64,000 nt of DNA from Fontibacter flavus. Its GTDB lineage: Bacteria; Bacteroidota; Bacteroidia; Cytophagales; Cyclobacteriaceae. The position numbers and the translations under genes were made by a program. Under the pieces are notes generated by a model, which saw only the letters and a program-made list of their open reading frames with translations, ran no database searches and was not told where the DNA came from. Positions 1 to 8,322 of this stretch are shown one piece after another. Every line of letters starts with the position of its first letter. Position 1 is the first letter of the stretch. The DNA lies in contig NZ_JBHLWI010000029.1 in NCBI RefSeq assembly GCF_042432905.1, positions 45,108 to 109,107 on the forward strand, in the 5' to 3' direction.

Positions 1-256
1 TTTCCTCTTCAATGATTTCCATTTCCATGTACAGTTTCATCGCTGGTCTATTGCCTACTGGAGGTGGTACAAGTGGGGGAGAAGTCAGTTCCGCCACCAT
101 TTCGCCAAATACTTTGGTTTTGCTATGGTCCTTCATGTATTTGGAGTTGCCTGTGTTTTTGGATTGACTTTGTGTGCAGGCATTAAACACGAAAGCTGAT
201 AAAAGGAGTAAAAGATAAAAATATCCTTTAAATAAACGCGATTTTAATGTAGTCAT
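1..256 (-). CDS. nirK: Copper-containing nitrite reductase NirK, N-terminal part (runs off the left edge)
   Basis: The minus strand from the ATG at 256 encodes a lipoprotein signal peptide: a short basic start, a Leu-rich core and lipobox FNAC with Cys at about residue 27. A short spacer follows, then ELTSPPLVPPPVGNRPA and MKLYMEMEIIEEE. This SPP-VPPPV...MEIIE stretch matches the start of the first cupredoxin domain in AniA/Bacteroidota-type NirK as I remember it. The family reduces nitrite to NO in the periplasm; the lipobox suggests membrane anchoring. Only about 85 codons are visible, so no copper ligand can be checked. An FNR-type site with promoter lies 65-108 nt upstream, and the next gene upstream encodes an FNR-like regulator. 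The identification rests on a short N-terminus and on context. Confidence 0.72.
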   Translation of the reverse strand, partial: MTTLKSRLFKGYFYLLLLLSAFVFNACTQSQSKNTGNSKYMKDHSKTKVFGEMVAELTSPPLVPPPVGNRPAMKLYMEMEIIEEE

Positions 257-320
257 GGTTTTAAGATTAGAATTTATTAATGAAGTGATTCGCTGAACGT
301 GGTGACTGTTTAAATCGAAA

Positions 321-364
321 CAAAGAAAATGGGTACTGCATTAATGCCTTATGATACTTGTCAA
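321..364 (-). promoter_or_regulatory. FNR-type operator and promoter of nirK
   Basis: Read on the minus strand, TTGAC-AAGT-ATCAT (364 to 351) is a near-perfect FNR/DNR-like 14-bp site. TTTCTTTG (328 to 321) matches the Bacteroidota -7 box TAnnTTTG at all constrained positions but one and begins exactly 36 nt after the 5' end of the site. This spacing puts the site near -41.5, the class II activator position. The same spacing occurs at nrfH and at the fasciclin gene. Function is inferred. Confidence 0.65.
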
Positions 365-383
365 TCTAAAAAATATATTTTGG

Positions 384-409
384 CATAAAAATACCTGCAT
401 TTTTGCAGG
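384..409 (-). terminator. Rho-independent terminator of the FNR-like regulator gene
   Basis: CCTGCA-AAAA-TGCAGG forms a 6-bp stem on the minus strand and is followed by a T-rich run. It lies just past the stop codon of the regulator at 418. Confidence 0.6.
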
Positions 410-417
410 GTCTTTCT

Positions 418-1116
418 TCAATATTCATTTGCAAATGAATAATGGCTGATCGTGGATTTTAGATGTTTGATATCTTTCAAAATGATCGTTCTTTCTTTAG
501 TTTCAAGGAGTTGATCCTTTTTTAAAATGGAAATTACCCTGCTGACCTGTTCGGAATTTGTACCTATAATTTGTGCGATTTCTTGCCTGTTGAGATGGAT
601 TTCCACTTCATTTGTTTCTTCTTCCGAAAAAGTATCCGCAATGTAAAGAAGACCTAGAATTACTTTTTCTTCATTATTCATCAGGGCAAGACATTTAGTT
701 CTGATTTCGCTTTTTCTCAATTCCCGAGAGTAGAATCTCATCACTTCAATGGTGAATTTTGGATTTTCAAGAAAAGCTTGTTGCAAGGTGTTGTTGTCCA
801 CAAAACAGATTTCGGAATCTGAGAGGGTCACAGCGCCTATACTGTATTTTTCCAATCCAAAAGCGGTATGTCCAATCATGTGACCTGCTTTGGCTAATCT
901 TACTGTCTGTTCTTTTCCTTGTAGGTTTGAACTTACAATTTTAACATGGCCTTTTTTGATAAAATAGGCACCCATCACCAAGCTCCCTTCAAAGAATATG
1001 TACTGACCTTTGGGGTAGACTGGAGTATTTTTCTGTAAAGAAATTTTCTCAATCCAATCCGGGTTACAGTTTTTGATTAGGCATGAAGTATTGTTGCATC
1101 CGACACACATGAGCAT
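418..1116 (-). CDS. Crp/FNR-family transcriptional regulator with FNR-like cysteines
   Basis: A 232-aa Crp/FNR protein: an N-terminal cyclic-nucleotide-binding-type beta barrel (about residues 30-120), a dimerisation helix, and a C-terminal winged HTH with recognition helix near residues 185-199. The helix carries E189, S192 and R193, the E..SR pattern that reads TTGAT/ATGAC half-sites in FNR. The N-terminus has Cys at 4, 7, 12 and 17, with another Cys at 104 where FNR has its internal cluster ligand, so an O2- or NO-sensitive [4Fe-4S] cluster is plausible but not proven. It lies between nirK and divergent norC and is the obvious candidate to bind the six FNR-type sites in this window. Two ATGs (codons 1 and 3) could serve as start. 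Confidence 0.85.
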   Translation of the reverse strand: MLMCVGCNNTSCLIKNCNPDWIEKISLQKNTPVYPKGQYIFFEGSLVMGAYFIKKGHVKIVSSNLQGKEQTVRLAKAGHMIGHTAFGLEKYSIGAVTLSDSEICFVDNNTLQQAFLENPKFTIEVMRFYSRELRKSEIRTKCLALMNNEEKVILGLLYIADTFSEEETNEVEIHLNRQEIAQIIGTNSEQVSRVISILKKDQLLETKERTIILKDIKHLKSTISHYSFANEY

Positions 1117-1183
1117 TCATTTAATGGTTGGCAAATACTTACAAAATTTTAATAAAAAGATTGTTGGAGAGTCACACATAAAT

Positions 1184-1197
1184 ATGATTTATGTCAT
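1184..1197 (+). promoter_or_regulatory. FNR-type site upstream of norC
   Basis: ATGAT-TTAT-GTCAT is identical, on the opposite strand, to the site in front of nrfH at 30789-30802. It lies 130 nt before the norC start and 68 nt before the divergent FNR-like gene, so it could serve either. No TAnnTTTG box lies 36 nt downstream on either strand, unlike at nirK and nrfH. Confidence 0.6.
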
Positions 1198-1271
1198 GTT
1201 TAGCTAAAATCTGAGAAAAAAATACAGTATGATTCCTTGTTTTTTATTTCCCAATTGTATCTTACAAGCAT

Positions 1272-1291
1272 AAAAGATAAAAAGGTCTTTT
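1272..1291. promoter_or_regulatory. Degenerate copy of the AAAGGATA palindrome upstream of norC
   Basis: AAAAGATA-AAAA-GGTCTTTT keeps a perfect AAAAGA-N8-TCTTTT inverted repeat, the same layout as the perfect 20-bp palindromes at 18346 and 31322. It ends 35 nt before the norC start. It is a possible repressor site for an NsrR-like Rrf2 protein, by inference. Confidence 0.4.
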
Positions 1292-1326
1292 ATTCTTTAT
1301 TAAATTTCTATTTAACCCAATTCAAT

Positions 1327-1767
1327 ATGCTATCAAAATCACAAGCAAGGACATTCTTTCTAGGTGGTACGTTGGTGACCTTTCTGATATTTATCGGACT
1401 GACAGTCTACTCCATGGCTCCTAGCAATGACCAGTCCAATCATCTCAAGATTACCGATCAGGTAATCAGGGGTAAGCACATTTGGGAAACCAATAACTGC
1501 ATGGGCTGCCACACCATTTTGGGTGAGGGTGGGTATTATGCACCAGAGCTTACCAAAGTTATCGAAAGAAGGGGAGCGCCTTTGATTAAGGCCATTCTTC
1601 AGTCTCCTGTTCCATGGGCCCCCAATGGCAGGAAAATGGTCGCTTATGAAATGAGCGATGAAGATGCAGAAGCCATGATCGAGTACCTCAAATGGATTGG
1701 GGAGATCGACCTTAATGGCTTTGATAGAGTTGTTTCACCTTTGGCTAAAGACAAAATAAAAGACTGA
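1327..1767 (+). CDS. norC: Nitric oxide reductase cytochrome c subunit NorC
   Basis: A 146-aa membrane-anchored monohaem cytochrome c. One N-terminal membrane helix (about residues 9-30) is followed by a periplasmic domain with haem-binding CMGCH at residues 58-62 and a likely Met axial ligand in the GRKMVAYEM segment. NorC passes electrons from periplasmic donors to NorB, which reduces 2 NO to N2O. The ATG at 1327 is chosen because it puts the membrane helix in the family's usual place; the frame stays open to 1237 but that extension does not look like NorC. norB starts 4 nt after the stop. Upstream lie an FNR-type site and a degenerate AAAGGATA palindrome. Confidence 0.93.
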   Translation: MLSKSQARTFFLGGTLVTFLIFIGLTVYSMAPSNDQSNHLKITDQVIRGKHIWETNNCMGCHTILGEGGYYAPELTKVIERRGAPLIKAILQSPVPWAPNGRKMVAYEMSDEDAEAMIEYLKWIGEIDLNGFDRVVSPLAKDKIKD

Positions 1768-1771
1768 TCAT

Positions 1772-3127
1772 ATGAAATTTAAATCACAACAAGTAGCCTA
1801 CTGGTTTTTTGCCTTGTGTATGCTGCTATTCGGTTTGCAAATCGTCTACGGCTTTATCATGGGATTTGCCCGTATTGGCATGGATGGTCTTCATGATTGG
1901 ATTCCATTCAATACCGCCCGAGCTGTACATACCAATTTATTGGTGGTCTGGTTGCTGACCGGATTTATGGGTGCTGCTTATTATATCATCCCTGAGGAAG
2001 CACAGCGGGAACTGGTTAGTGTCAAACTGGCCTATGTACAGCTGATTTCTCTGGCAGTAGTTGGTGTAGCAGCGATCACGGGATACCATTTTAATATTTG
2101 GGAAGGCAGAAAATTCCTTGAAATTCCGCGTGAGCTGGACTTTTTGGTAGTCGCGAATGTACTCCTTTTCTTGGGGATAATTCTGGCCACTTTGTTCAAA
2201 GGTAAAAGACAGACCACTACTGCTTTGGTACTGACAATGGGGCTGGTATTTGCTGCCTTATTATATCTTCCAGGTATGATTTGGTTTGATTCACAAGTGA
2301 CAGATTCATTCTTCCGTTGGTGGGTTGTCCATCTTTGGGTTGAGGGAGTTTGGGAATTGATTATGGGAGGTATTTTAGCCTTTTTATTGATCAAACTAAC
2401 AGGAGTGGATAGGGAAGTAATTGAAAAATGGCTCTATGTCATTGTTGGTCTGACTTTCCTTTCAGGAATACTGGGTACAGGTCACCATTACTATTATATA
2501 GGTGTGAATAAAATCTGGTTGGTAGTTGGAGGTGTTTTCTCCGCGTTGGAGCCTCTTGCATTCCTGGCCATGGCCTTGTTTGCAGTGTATATGTACCGCA
2601 AAGGTGAAAAATCCCATCCCAACAAGATTGCTTTATTCTGGACAATTGGAGCCTCTATAGTATCTTTTATAGGAGCTGGTCTTTTGGGATTTGCCCATAC
2701 GTTGCCTCAGACCAATATTTTCACCCACGGCACCTTGGTAACGGCCATGCATGGTCACTACGCTTTCTGGGGAGCTTATGCCATGATTGTGCTGGCGATT
2801 ATCAGTTATGCAATGCCTAATATCACCGGTAGAAAGCGCCACGATAAAACCAATGGACACATGGCTTTTTGGTTTTCCAACATTGGAATGCTTGGTATGG
2901 TCACTGCCTTGGGTGTTGCAGGTGTCGTTCAGGTCTATCTGGAAAGAAGACTCAATATGGACTTTATGGTAGCACAGGAAGAAGTGAAAATCCACTTTGT
3001 CGTCATGCTGCTTTGTGCTACGCTATTCACTGTGGGAATAGGCATGTATATCTATGAATTCATCAAATATGGTAGGCCATCAGACGAAACCTTTACCAAA
3101 AAAGAGGAATCGGTTTTGGTCAGTTAA
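1772..3127 (+). CDS. norB: Nitric oxide reductase catalytic subunit NorB (cNor type)
   Basis: A 451-aa integral membrane haem-copper-superfamily protein with about 12 helices. Expected ligands are visible: H53 (AVHTN, low-spin haem b), H187 with E191 in VHLWVEG, H238-H239 in GTGHHYYY, E260 in SALEPL, and H327/H329 in MHGHY. These are the three FeB histidines, the catalytic glutamates and the haem b and b3 ligands of a functional cytochrome c NO reductase. The protein is therefore a useful internal control for the altered paralogue at 8323. It is transcribed with norC. A 15-bp palindrome (3135-3149) and a GC-rich hairpin (3210-3236) separate it from norQ. Confidence 0.95.
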   Translation: MKFKSQQVAYWFFALCMLLFGLQIVYGFIMGFARIGMDGLHDWIPFNTARAVHTNLLVVWLLTGFMGAAYYIIPEEAQRELVSVKLAYVQLISLAVVGVAAITGYHFNIWEGRKFLEIPRELDFLVVANVLLFLGIILATLFKGKRQTTTALVLTMGLVFAALLYLPGMIWFDSQVTDSFFRWWVVHLWVEGVWELIMGGILAFLLIKLTGVDREVIEKWLYVIVGLTFLSGILGTGHHYYYIGVNKIWLVVGGVFSALEPLAFLAMALFAVYMYRKGEKSHPNKIALFWTIGASIVSFIGAGLLGFAHTLPQTNIFTHGTLVTAMHGHYAFWGAYAMIVLAIISYAMPNITGRKRHDKTNGHMAFWFSNIGMLGMVTALGVAGVVQVYLERRLNMDFMVAQEEVKIHFVVMLLCATLFTVGIGMYIYEFIKYGRPSDETFTKKEESVLVS

Positions 3128-3134
3128 ATACAAT

Positions 3135-3149
3135 CCGCTTTTAAAGCGG
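3135..3149. repeat. 15-bp palindrome just after norB
   Basis: CCGCTTT-T-AAAGCGG is a perfect inverted repeat starting 8 nt after the norB stop codon. It may act as an RNA 3'-end stabiliser or partial terminator; no T-tract follows. Confidence 0.4.
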
Positions 3150-3209
3150 CCAAATTATTCGGTTCATTGGTTTGTTTCTTCTTTCAGGTCAGCCGAAGCC
3201 TGATGATTT

Positions 3210-3236
3210 GCCGGATTGCTTCAAATGCAATCCGGC
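3210..3236. repeat. GC-rich hairpin between norB and norQ
   Basis: GCCGGATTGC and GCAATCCGGC form perfect 10-bp arms around a 7-nt loop. No run of T follows, so it is more likely an mRNA-processing or stabilising hairpin separating norCB from norQD than an efficient terminator. The role is inferred. Confidence 0.55.
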
Positions 3237-3261
3237 TATTTCAATCTCAAAATACATCGTT

Positions 3262-4041
3262 ATGGTTACCGAAGCACCTTATTATCATCAAACATATCAG
3301 GAATCGGAAGTCTTTATTCATGCCTTCCGTAACTGCATGCCATTACTGCTCAAAGGACCTACCGGAACAGGTAAGTCCAGGTTTGTGGAATACATGGCCC
3401 ATAGCAGTGGGCAAAAATTAATAACTGTTTCCTGTCATGAAGAAACATCCTCTACAGATCTGATTGGCAGGTTTATCATCAAAGGAGCAGAAACAGTCTG
3501 GATTGACGGGCCCTTGACTACTGCAGTGCGTGATGGCGCCATTCTTTACCTGGATGAAGTAGCTGAAGCAAGACCGGATGTCATTGTGGCCATCCACTCC
3601 CTGACAGACCATAGAAGAGAGCTGTTCATTGACAAATTGGGTGAAACAGTAAAAGCCCACCAAAATTTCATGTTGATCGCCTCCTTCAACCCTGGCTATC
3701 AACGTGGATTCAAAGAACTCAAACCATCTACAAGGCAGCGTTTTGTGGCACTGAGTTTCGCCTATCCTGAGCCAAAAATCGAAACAGAAATTTTGGTCAA
3801 CGAAACAGGTGTGGATAAAGAAATAGCCAAGAAATTAGTGGGTATAGGAGGTAAAATCAGGAACCTCACTGAATTGGGACTCACCGAAACTGTATCCACG
3901 AGACTTTTGGTCGATGCAGCCAAATTGATTCATTCAGGATTACCTAAACGCCTGTCCTGTCATGTAGCTATTGTTGAGCCTTTGAGTGATGATGAACAGA
4001 CCATTGAGTCGCTTAAGGATTTGGTGGATTTGATGATATGA
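3262..4041 (+). CDS. norQ: NorQ/CbbQ-type MoxR AAA+ ATPase
   Basis: A 259-aa AAA+ protein with Walker A GPTGTGKS (about residues 34-41), a Walker B-like hydrophobic stretch ending LYLDEVAEA, and the C-terminal lid of the CbbQ/NorQ group. With NorD it forms a chaperone complex that activates NorCB, by family knowledge probably inserting the non-haem iron. The ATG at 3262 is preferred; the frame is open from 3172 but those residues come from the intergenic hairpin region. About 140 nt separate it from norD, with no convincing gene between. Confidence 0.88.
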   Translation: MVTEAPYYHQTYQESEVFIHAFRNCMPLLLKGPTGTGKSRFVEYMAHSSGQKLITVSCHEETSSTDLIGRFIIKGAETVWIDGPLTTAVRDGAILYLDEVAEARPDVIVAIHSLTDHRRELFIDKLGETVKAHQNFMLIASFNPGYQRGFKELKPSTRQRFVALSFAYPEPKIETEILVNETGVDKEIAKKLVGIGGKIRNLTELGLTETVSTRLLVDAAKLIHSGLPKRLSCHVAIVEPLSDDEQTIESLKDLVDLMI

Positions 4042-4183
4042 TTATTGAAATATGCTTCCCAAGAGCGAAGAGGTTCGGGATAAAATTGAATCCGAAGATT
4101 TGGCAAAGATTCTGATATCGAAGTGATGGTCAATTCCTGATAAAAGTTAAAGTTGAATTATACATAATTAAAGGAACAGTAAA

Positions 4184-5950
4184 ATGGGACTGGATTTAGA
4201 TGAATGGGTATATGGTAAGTTGGTCCGGTATTTTAAAAAAAGCCGGCTAAAGGCTGAACAGGAAATGCCCCAAAAAGTGGATTTGGATAAAATAAAGCCG
4301 AGATTGACCTTTTTAGCCAGGGCAATTACAGGGAAGCCAATTGATAATTATCCGGCAGAGGCAGAAGGTGGCTATAAAAACAATAATTTCTTTCTTCCCA
4401 TTTCCTTTGCCGAACTCCCAACTTGGGAAGAAAACCTGTATTTCTACTTTTTCAGGACACTTTACCTGAGTGCCCAGCAGGACCTCGGCTACAATTGGAC
4501 AAAGGAAACGGATGACCTGATCTTATCCCGTCAAATGGCGGAACAGACCGCCCCTGCCGTTTTGGAAAAGCTCAATATGGAATATAGGATAGCAGGTCAA
4601 TTGCATGACATGTTAAGAAAGCATTTTGAATCCAAAGCCAAAGAAGGAAAACTAGCCGATTTCAGCTTGCTTTATGGCAAATGGATGTTTGCCAATGATG
4701 ATGATGAGGAAGGGGAGGACTTGCAGCATTTTGATGACCGTACCAAAAAAGGGAAAGAAGAAAATCCCACCACCACTTTACAGGCAAAGGCAGTGGAGGA
4801 GGTCAAGAACCTCACGATAGACAAAAAGCAGCAAGAGGATTATGTATTGCTGCACAATTTTGAAAAAGTGGAAACAGCAGAGGAAGCCAATGGTGTATGG
4901 AGGGATTTTGATGGGAAAGACGAGCTTGAAGACCATCAGGATGCGCTAGAAGAACTCAGTATGAAATTTACTGTGCGTGTAGATGATCCGGCACATTCGG
5001 TTTATCAAGCGGAATTTGTCGAAAACACCAGTGTTTCTGAAAGTGCAGAAAGAGATGACAAAGGATTCCACTTGTCCTACGATGAATGGGACTTTCATAA
5101 AAAATCCTACAAATCTGGGTTTTGTAAGGTATATCCTAAAACACAGCTGAAAAAAGATACTGCTTATTATCAATATACCATATCTAAAAATGCCAGCACT
5201 TTATTAGGATTGAGGAAGATGCTTACTTCTGTCAATAATAAAATGCAGCAGCAACGCAGGCAAAGCCAAGGGAACGAATTTGATATTGATGCATTGACAG
5301 ACCTGTATACAGATGTACATGCGAGAAAAACACCCTCAGAAAACATCTATTTATCCAAAAAGAAAAAGGAGAAAGATTTGTCAATTCTGCTTTTGCTTGA
5401 TGTTAGCCTTTCTAGTGATGGTTATGCGGCGAACAACCGTGTGATTGATGTAGAAAAGGAAGTTTCCATCCTTTTCGGAGAGATTTTGAATGAGTTCAAT
5501 ATTGATTTTTCAATTGATAGTTTTTTCTCCAAAACCAGAAACTACTCCACTTATCTGACGCTAAAGGAGTTTGATGAAAGTTGGCAGGTAGGGAAGGAAA
5601 GAATCGGTGCTGTTGAACCTCAGGGTTATACCCGAATCGGAGCAGCGCTGAGGCATGCGGGCGCGAGACTTGACCAAAGAAAAACAAAAAATAAATGGGT
5701 AATTCTGATTTCAGATGGGAAGCCTAACGATTACGATCGCTATGAAGGCAAATATGGAATCCAGGATATCAAGCAAGCCCTGAGGGAGCTAAATGAAAGA
5801 CAGATTCATTCATACGCCCTTGCCATAGAAGCCCAAGCCAAATATTATCTGCCCCAGATGTTTGGACAAAATCATTATCAGATTCTGACGACACCTGTAG
5901 AACTGCTCAGTTCTTTGGTGAAATTATATGAAAGAATAAAAAACCAATAA
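4184..5950 (+). CDS. norD: NorD, von Willebrand factor A-domain NO reductase activation protein
   Basis: A 588-aa cytoplasmic protein. The N-terminal two thirds are helical and charged, with an acidic segment near residues 170-185. The C-terminal third is a vWA domain with the MIDAS-type motif LLLDVSLSSDG (DxSxS) at about residues 404-414 and a downstream ISDGKPND. NorD partners the NorQ ATPase to mature NorCB. The motif order and the position after norQ fit the family. The following gene starts 1 nt after the stop, so both are probably on one transcript. Confidence 0.9.
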   Translation: MGLDLDEWVYGKLVRYFKKSRLKAEQEMPQKVDLDKIKPRLTFLARAITGKPIDNYPAEAEGGYKNNNFFLPISFAELPTWEENLYFYFFRTLYLSAQQDLGYNWTKETDDLILSRQMAEQTAPAVLEKLNMEYRIAGQLHDMLRKHFESKAKEGKLADFSLLYGKWMFANDDDEEGEDLQHFDDRTKKGKEENPTTTLQAKAVEEVKNLTIDKKQQEDYVLLHNFEKVETAEEANGVWRDFDGKDELEDHQDALEELSMKFTVRVDDPAHSVYQAEFVENTSVSESAERDDKGFHLSYDEWDFHKKSYKSGFCKVYPKTQLKKDTAYYQYTISKNASTLLGLRKMLTSVNNKMQQQRRQSQGNEFDIDALTDLYTDVHARKTPSENIYLSKKKKEKDLSILLLLDVSLSSDGYAANNRVIDVEKEVSILFGEILNEFNIDFSIDSFFSKTRNYSTYLTLKEFDESWQVGKERIGAVEPQGYTRIGAALRHAGARLDQRKTKNKWVILISDGKPNDYDRYEGKYGIQDIKQALRELNERQIHSYALAIEAQAKYYLPQMFGQNHYQILTTPVELLSSLVKLYERIKNQ

Positions 5951-5951
5951 A

Positions 5952-6917
5952 ATGAACACTTACGAACAAGAAATTGACCTTCCTAAAGGTCATCCTATCC
6001 ATACGTATTTAAAGGAAACTGCATTGATTCATCAGCTGATTGAGGAATTAGAGCAATGTGATATTGAAAATGATTATCAGGTATTCTACAACCTCTTTAA
6101 TAAACTTCAAACAATTGAAAGGCGTTTTGAACGCAAAGAAAACCAACTTTTCCCCTTTCTTGAAAAAAGGGGTTGGAACGGACCTTCCCAAAATATGTGG
6201 TCTTTTCATGACACCATTCGCAGTATTTTCAAGTTTGTCAGGGAAAAAGTGGAAGCCAGGGATATCCGTGGAGTCTATGAGAATTTCCATCATTTAAGCA
6301 ATAATATCCGAAGGCTCATGCTGGTGGAGGAGACAGTTCTATTCCCCAATTCCCTGAAAATACTTAAAGAAGAAGACTGGCAGCAAATGCGGAAAGGAGA
6401 GGAGGAGATAGGGTGGATGCTATCAGAAAAGCCTGCTGCTTATCCTGAACAGGCCTATGTGCACCCATCAGAAGATTTTACACAAAGAGATTTAAGTTTT
6501 GCTAAGGCTGAAAGTCAGCATTATGATGAAGGCTATATGACGGTAGAACAGGTCAACCTATTACTTCGTACGATGCCTTTGGATATTACATATGTGGATG
6601 AAAATGACAAAGTGATTTTTTACAATAGAGGAGAGGAACGGACCTTTCCAAGAAGTGCAGGAATTATTGGTAGGGAAGTCAGGTTCTGTCACCCGCCCAA
6701 AAGTGTGGATACTGTCCTGAGAATACTGGAGGAATTCAGAAAGGGCACGCAAAATGAAGCTTCTTTTTGGATCAATTTTAAAGGCAGGTTGATCTATATC
6801 CGGTATTTCGCCGTACGGGATGCGGATAAAAATTACCGTGGGGTCATAGAAATGTCACAGGATATCACAGATATCAAGCATATAGATGGAGAAAAAAGAC
6901 TGTTGGAATGGAAATAA
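5952..6917 (+). CDS. DUF438-type protein: hemerythrin-like HHE domain plus PAS domain
   Basis: A 321-aa soluble protein. Residues about 12-140 look like an HHE/hemerythrin four-helix domain with candidate iron-binding His and Glu (HxxLIEELEQ, RKENQLFPFL, FHDTIRSI, VEETVLFP). Residues about 195-310 form a PAS domain of the DUF438 type (LDITYVDENDKVIFYN, CHPPKSVD, VIEMSQDIT). Such proteins are thought to sense or bind NO or O2 through di-iron or haem; the exact ligand is unknown. The gene sits inside the nor cluster and overlaps norE by 10 nt, which points to translational coupling and a role in cNor maturation or NO sensing. Confidence 0.8.
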   Translation: MNTYEQEIDLPKGHPIHTYLKETALIHQLIEELEQCDIENDYQVFYNLFNKLQTIERRFERKENQLFPFLEKRGWNGPSQNMWSFHDTIRSIFKFVREKVEARDIRGVYENFHHLSNNIRRLMLVEETVLFPNSLKILKEEDWQQMRKGEEEIGWMLSEKPAAYPEQAYVHPSEDFTQRDLSFAKAESQHYDEGYMTVEQVNLLLRTMPLDITYVDENDKVIFYNRGEERTFPRSAGIIGREVRFCHPPKSVDTVLRILEEFRKGTQNEASFWINFKGRLIYIRYFAVRDADKNYRGVIEMSQDITDIKHIDGEKRLLEWK

Positions 6918-7495
6918 AAGCCCAGAATATAGATCATAAGGATATCTTTTACCCTCCGGGTGGCATCCTGTTATGGATAATCATCATATTGGAGCTGATC
7001 ACCTTCGGATTGGGGATCGGAGGCTTGGTTTATTATGGCAAATTAGAGCCCGAGCTATTCCATCAATCCAGGCTTCAATTAAATACTTCTATCGGCACCT
7101 TGAATACCTTAATTTTATTGGTCAGTGGATATTTTATGGCCAATACTGTCCTGAAACTTAAATCAGGGGCTATTGAATCAGCTAAAAAATACTTGGTTTG
7201 GACCATGTTGGGCGGGTTGCTTTTTGTAGGATTGAAAAGCTATGAATATGTTGAAAAATTGACAGGCGACCTAGACATGGGGGATAACATGTTCTTTACC
7301 TTTTATTGGCTAATGACCGGATTCCACCTTGCGCATGTTTTGGTAGGTCTGGTGATTTTGGTATTCAGTTGGTGGCAGATAAAAACCAGCCCCAGATCTC
7401 TTAAGGGGACAGATTTGGAATCTGGGGCTGCTTTTTGGCACATGTGTGATTTGATCTGGCTTTTATTATTCCCTTCCTTATACCTGATATTCTAA
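6908..7495 (+). CDS. norE: NorE-like cytochrome c oxidase subunit III family protein
   Basis: A 195-aa integral membrane protein with five hydrophobic helices and the family segments YWLMTGFHLAHVLVG and a C-terminal WHMCDLIWLLLFPSLYLIF. It belongs to the haem-copper oxidase subunit III superfamily; members beside norF in nor clusters are called NorE and support NO reductase activity by an unclear mechanism. It overlaps the DUF438 gene by 10 nt, and norF starts 1 nt after its stop. Confidence 0.85.
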   Translation: MEIKAQNIDHKDIFYPPGGILLWIIIILELITFGLGIGGLVYYGKLEPELFHQSRLQLNTSIGTLNTLILLVSGYFMANTVLKLKSGAIESAKKYLVWTMLGGLLFVGLKSYEYVEKLTGDLDMGDNMFFTFYWLMTGFHLAHVLVGLVILVFSWWQIKTSPRSLKGTDLESGAAFWHMCDLIWLLLFPSLYLIF

Positions 7496-7496
7496 G

Positions 7497-7742
7497 ATGG
7501 AAAAGAAAAATTTATTAATACTCTTTATTTTGATTGGGCTGACCCAAGTCTCTGCATTTCTTGGTGTTTTTAATCTTGGAGTTGTAAATTATTTGACTTG
7601 GCTGGTGATGGGTTTAGCTGCTGTTAAATTCTTCCTGGTTGCCTTTGTATTTATGGAATTGAGTAAGGCCCATTTCTTCTGGAAGTTTGCAACTGTCCTT
7701 ATAGGATTGCTGGTGGTAGTGGTAGTTGGGTTTTGGGTTTAA
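7497..7742 (+). CDS. norF: NorF-like cytochrome c oxidase subunit IV family membrane protein
   Basis: An 81-aa protein with three hydrophobic segments and a central AAVKFFLVAFVFMELSKAH motif, the signature of the small subunit IV/NorF family. It follows norE by 1 nt and closes the norCBQD-DUF438-EF cluster. Its role in NO reductase assembly or stability comes from family knowledge; no catalytic residues are expected. Confidence 0.8.
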   Translation: MEKKNLLILFILIGLTQVSAFLGVFNLGVVNYLTWLVMGLAAVKFFLVAFVFMELSKAHFFWKFATVLIGLLVVVVVGFWV

Positions 7743-7816
7743 AAACTTTCTATTAAAATTTGATTGTCAAGAAAAAAATACTTTAATTTCAGAGTTAAAA
7801 GTCTTAATTAAGAAGC

Positions 7817-8254
7817 ATGAAAGTATTATCCCAAACGAGCAAGTATGGCATCAGAGCGCTACTATATGTGGTGAGCAACCCAAGTACTGGTGAATATCTG
7901 AGTATTGGGGAAATTGCAAAAGAGTTGAATCTTTCCTTTCACTTTCTGACTAAAATATTTAGGGAGTTAACCAATAAGGGCATATTGTATTCTTATAGGG
8001 GACCTTCAGGTGGGATTGCATTGGCCAAACCATCAGATCAGATAATGCTTATAGACATCGTCTTGGCTTTGGAAGGAGAGGAATACTTTGATAATTGCCT
8101 TTTAGGTTTTCCAGGCTGTGGTGTAGAAAAGCCTTGTCCTGTCCACAATTTTTGGAAAGGCATCAAAGAGGACATAAAATCCCATCTCTGTAACACGAGC
8201 CTTGCCCAATTAGGAGAAAAGATACTTGCTGAAGAAGTACGGTTATTTGATTAA
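7817..8254 (+). CDS. Rrf2-family regulator, NsrR-like
   Basis: A 145-aa winged-HTH regulator with N-terminal SQTSKYGIRALLY and wing YRGPSGGIALAKP. Three cysteines at 94, 101 and 107 (spacing x6, x5) match the Fe-S ligands of NsrR/IscR-type proteins. NsrR loses its cluster on contact with NO and releases its operators. The gene lies between norF and the Nod-like gene, 68 nt before the latter, and is the likely local NO sensor. TTAATTAA (7804-7811) sits just before the start codon and recurs before the Nod-like gene and the second Rrf2 gene. The true target motif is not known. Confidence 0.85.
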   Translation: MKVLSQTSKYGIRALLYVVSNPSTGEYLSIGEIAKELNLSFHFLTKIFRELTNKGILYSYRGPSGGIALAKPSDQIMLIDIVLALEGEEYFDNCLLGFPGCGVEKPCPVHNFWKGIKEDIKSHLCNTSLAQLGEKILAEEVRLFD

Positions 8255-8322
8255 AAAAATTTCCTGTTAATTAAGAATTAATACTCTTAAATATGAAATA
8301 AATCTACCTTAAACCTTAACCC

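Noticed and set aside
4042..4183. A 24-codon frame (start at 4052) between norQ and norD
   Set aside because: Too short, with no recognisable motif or conserved spacing; nothing supports a gene here.
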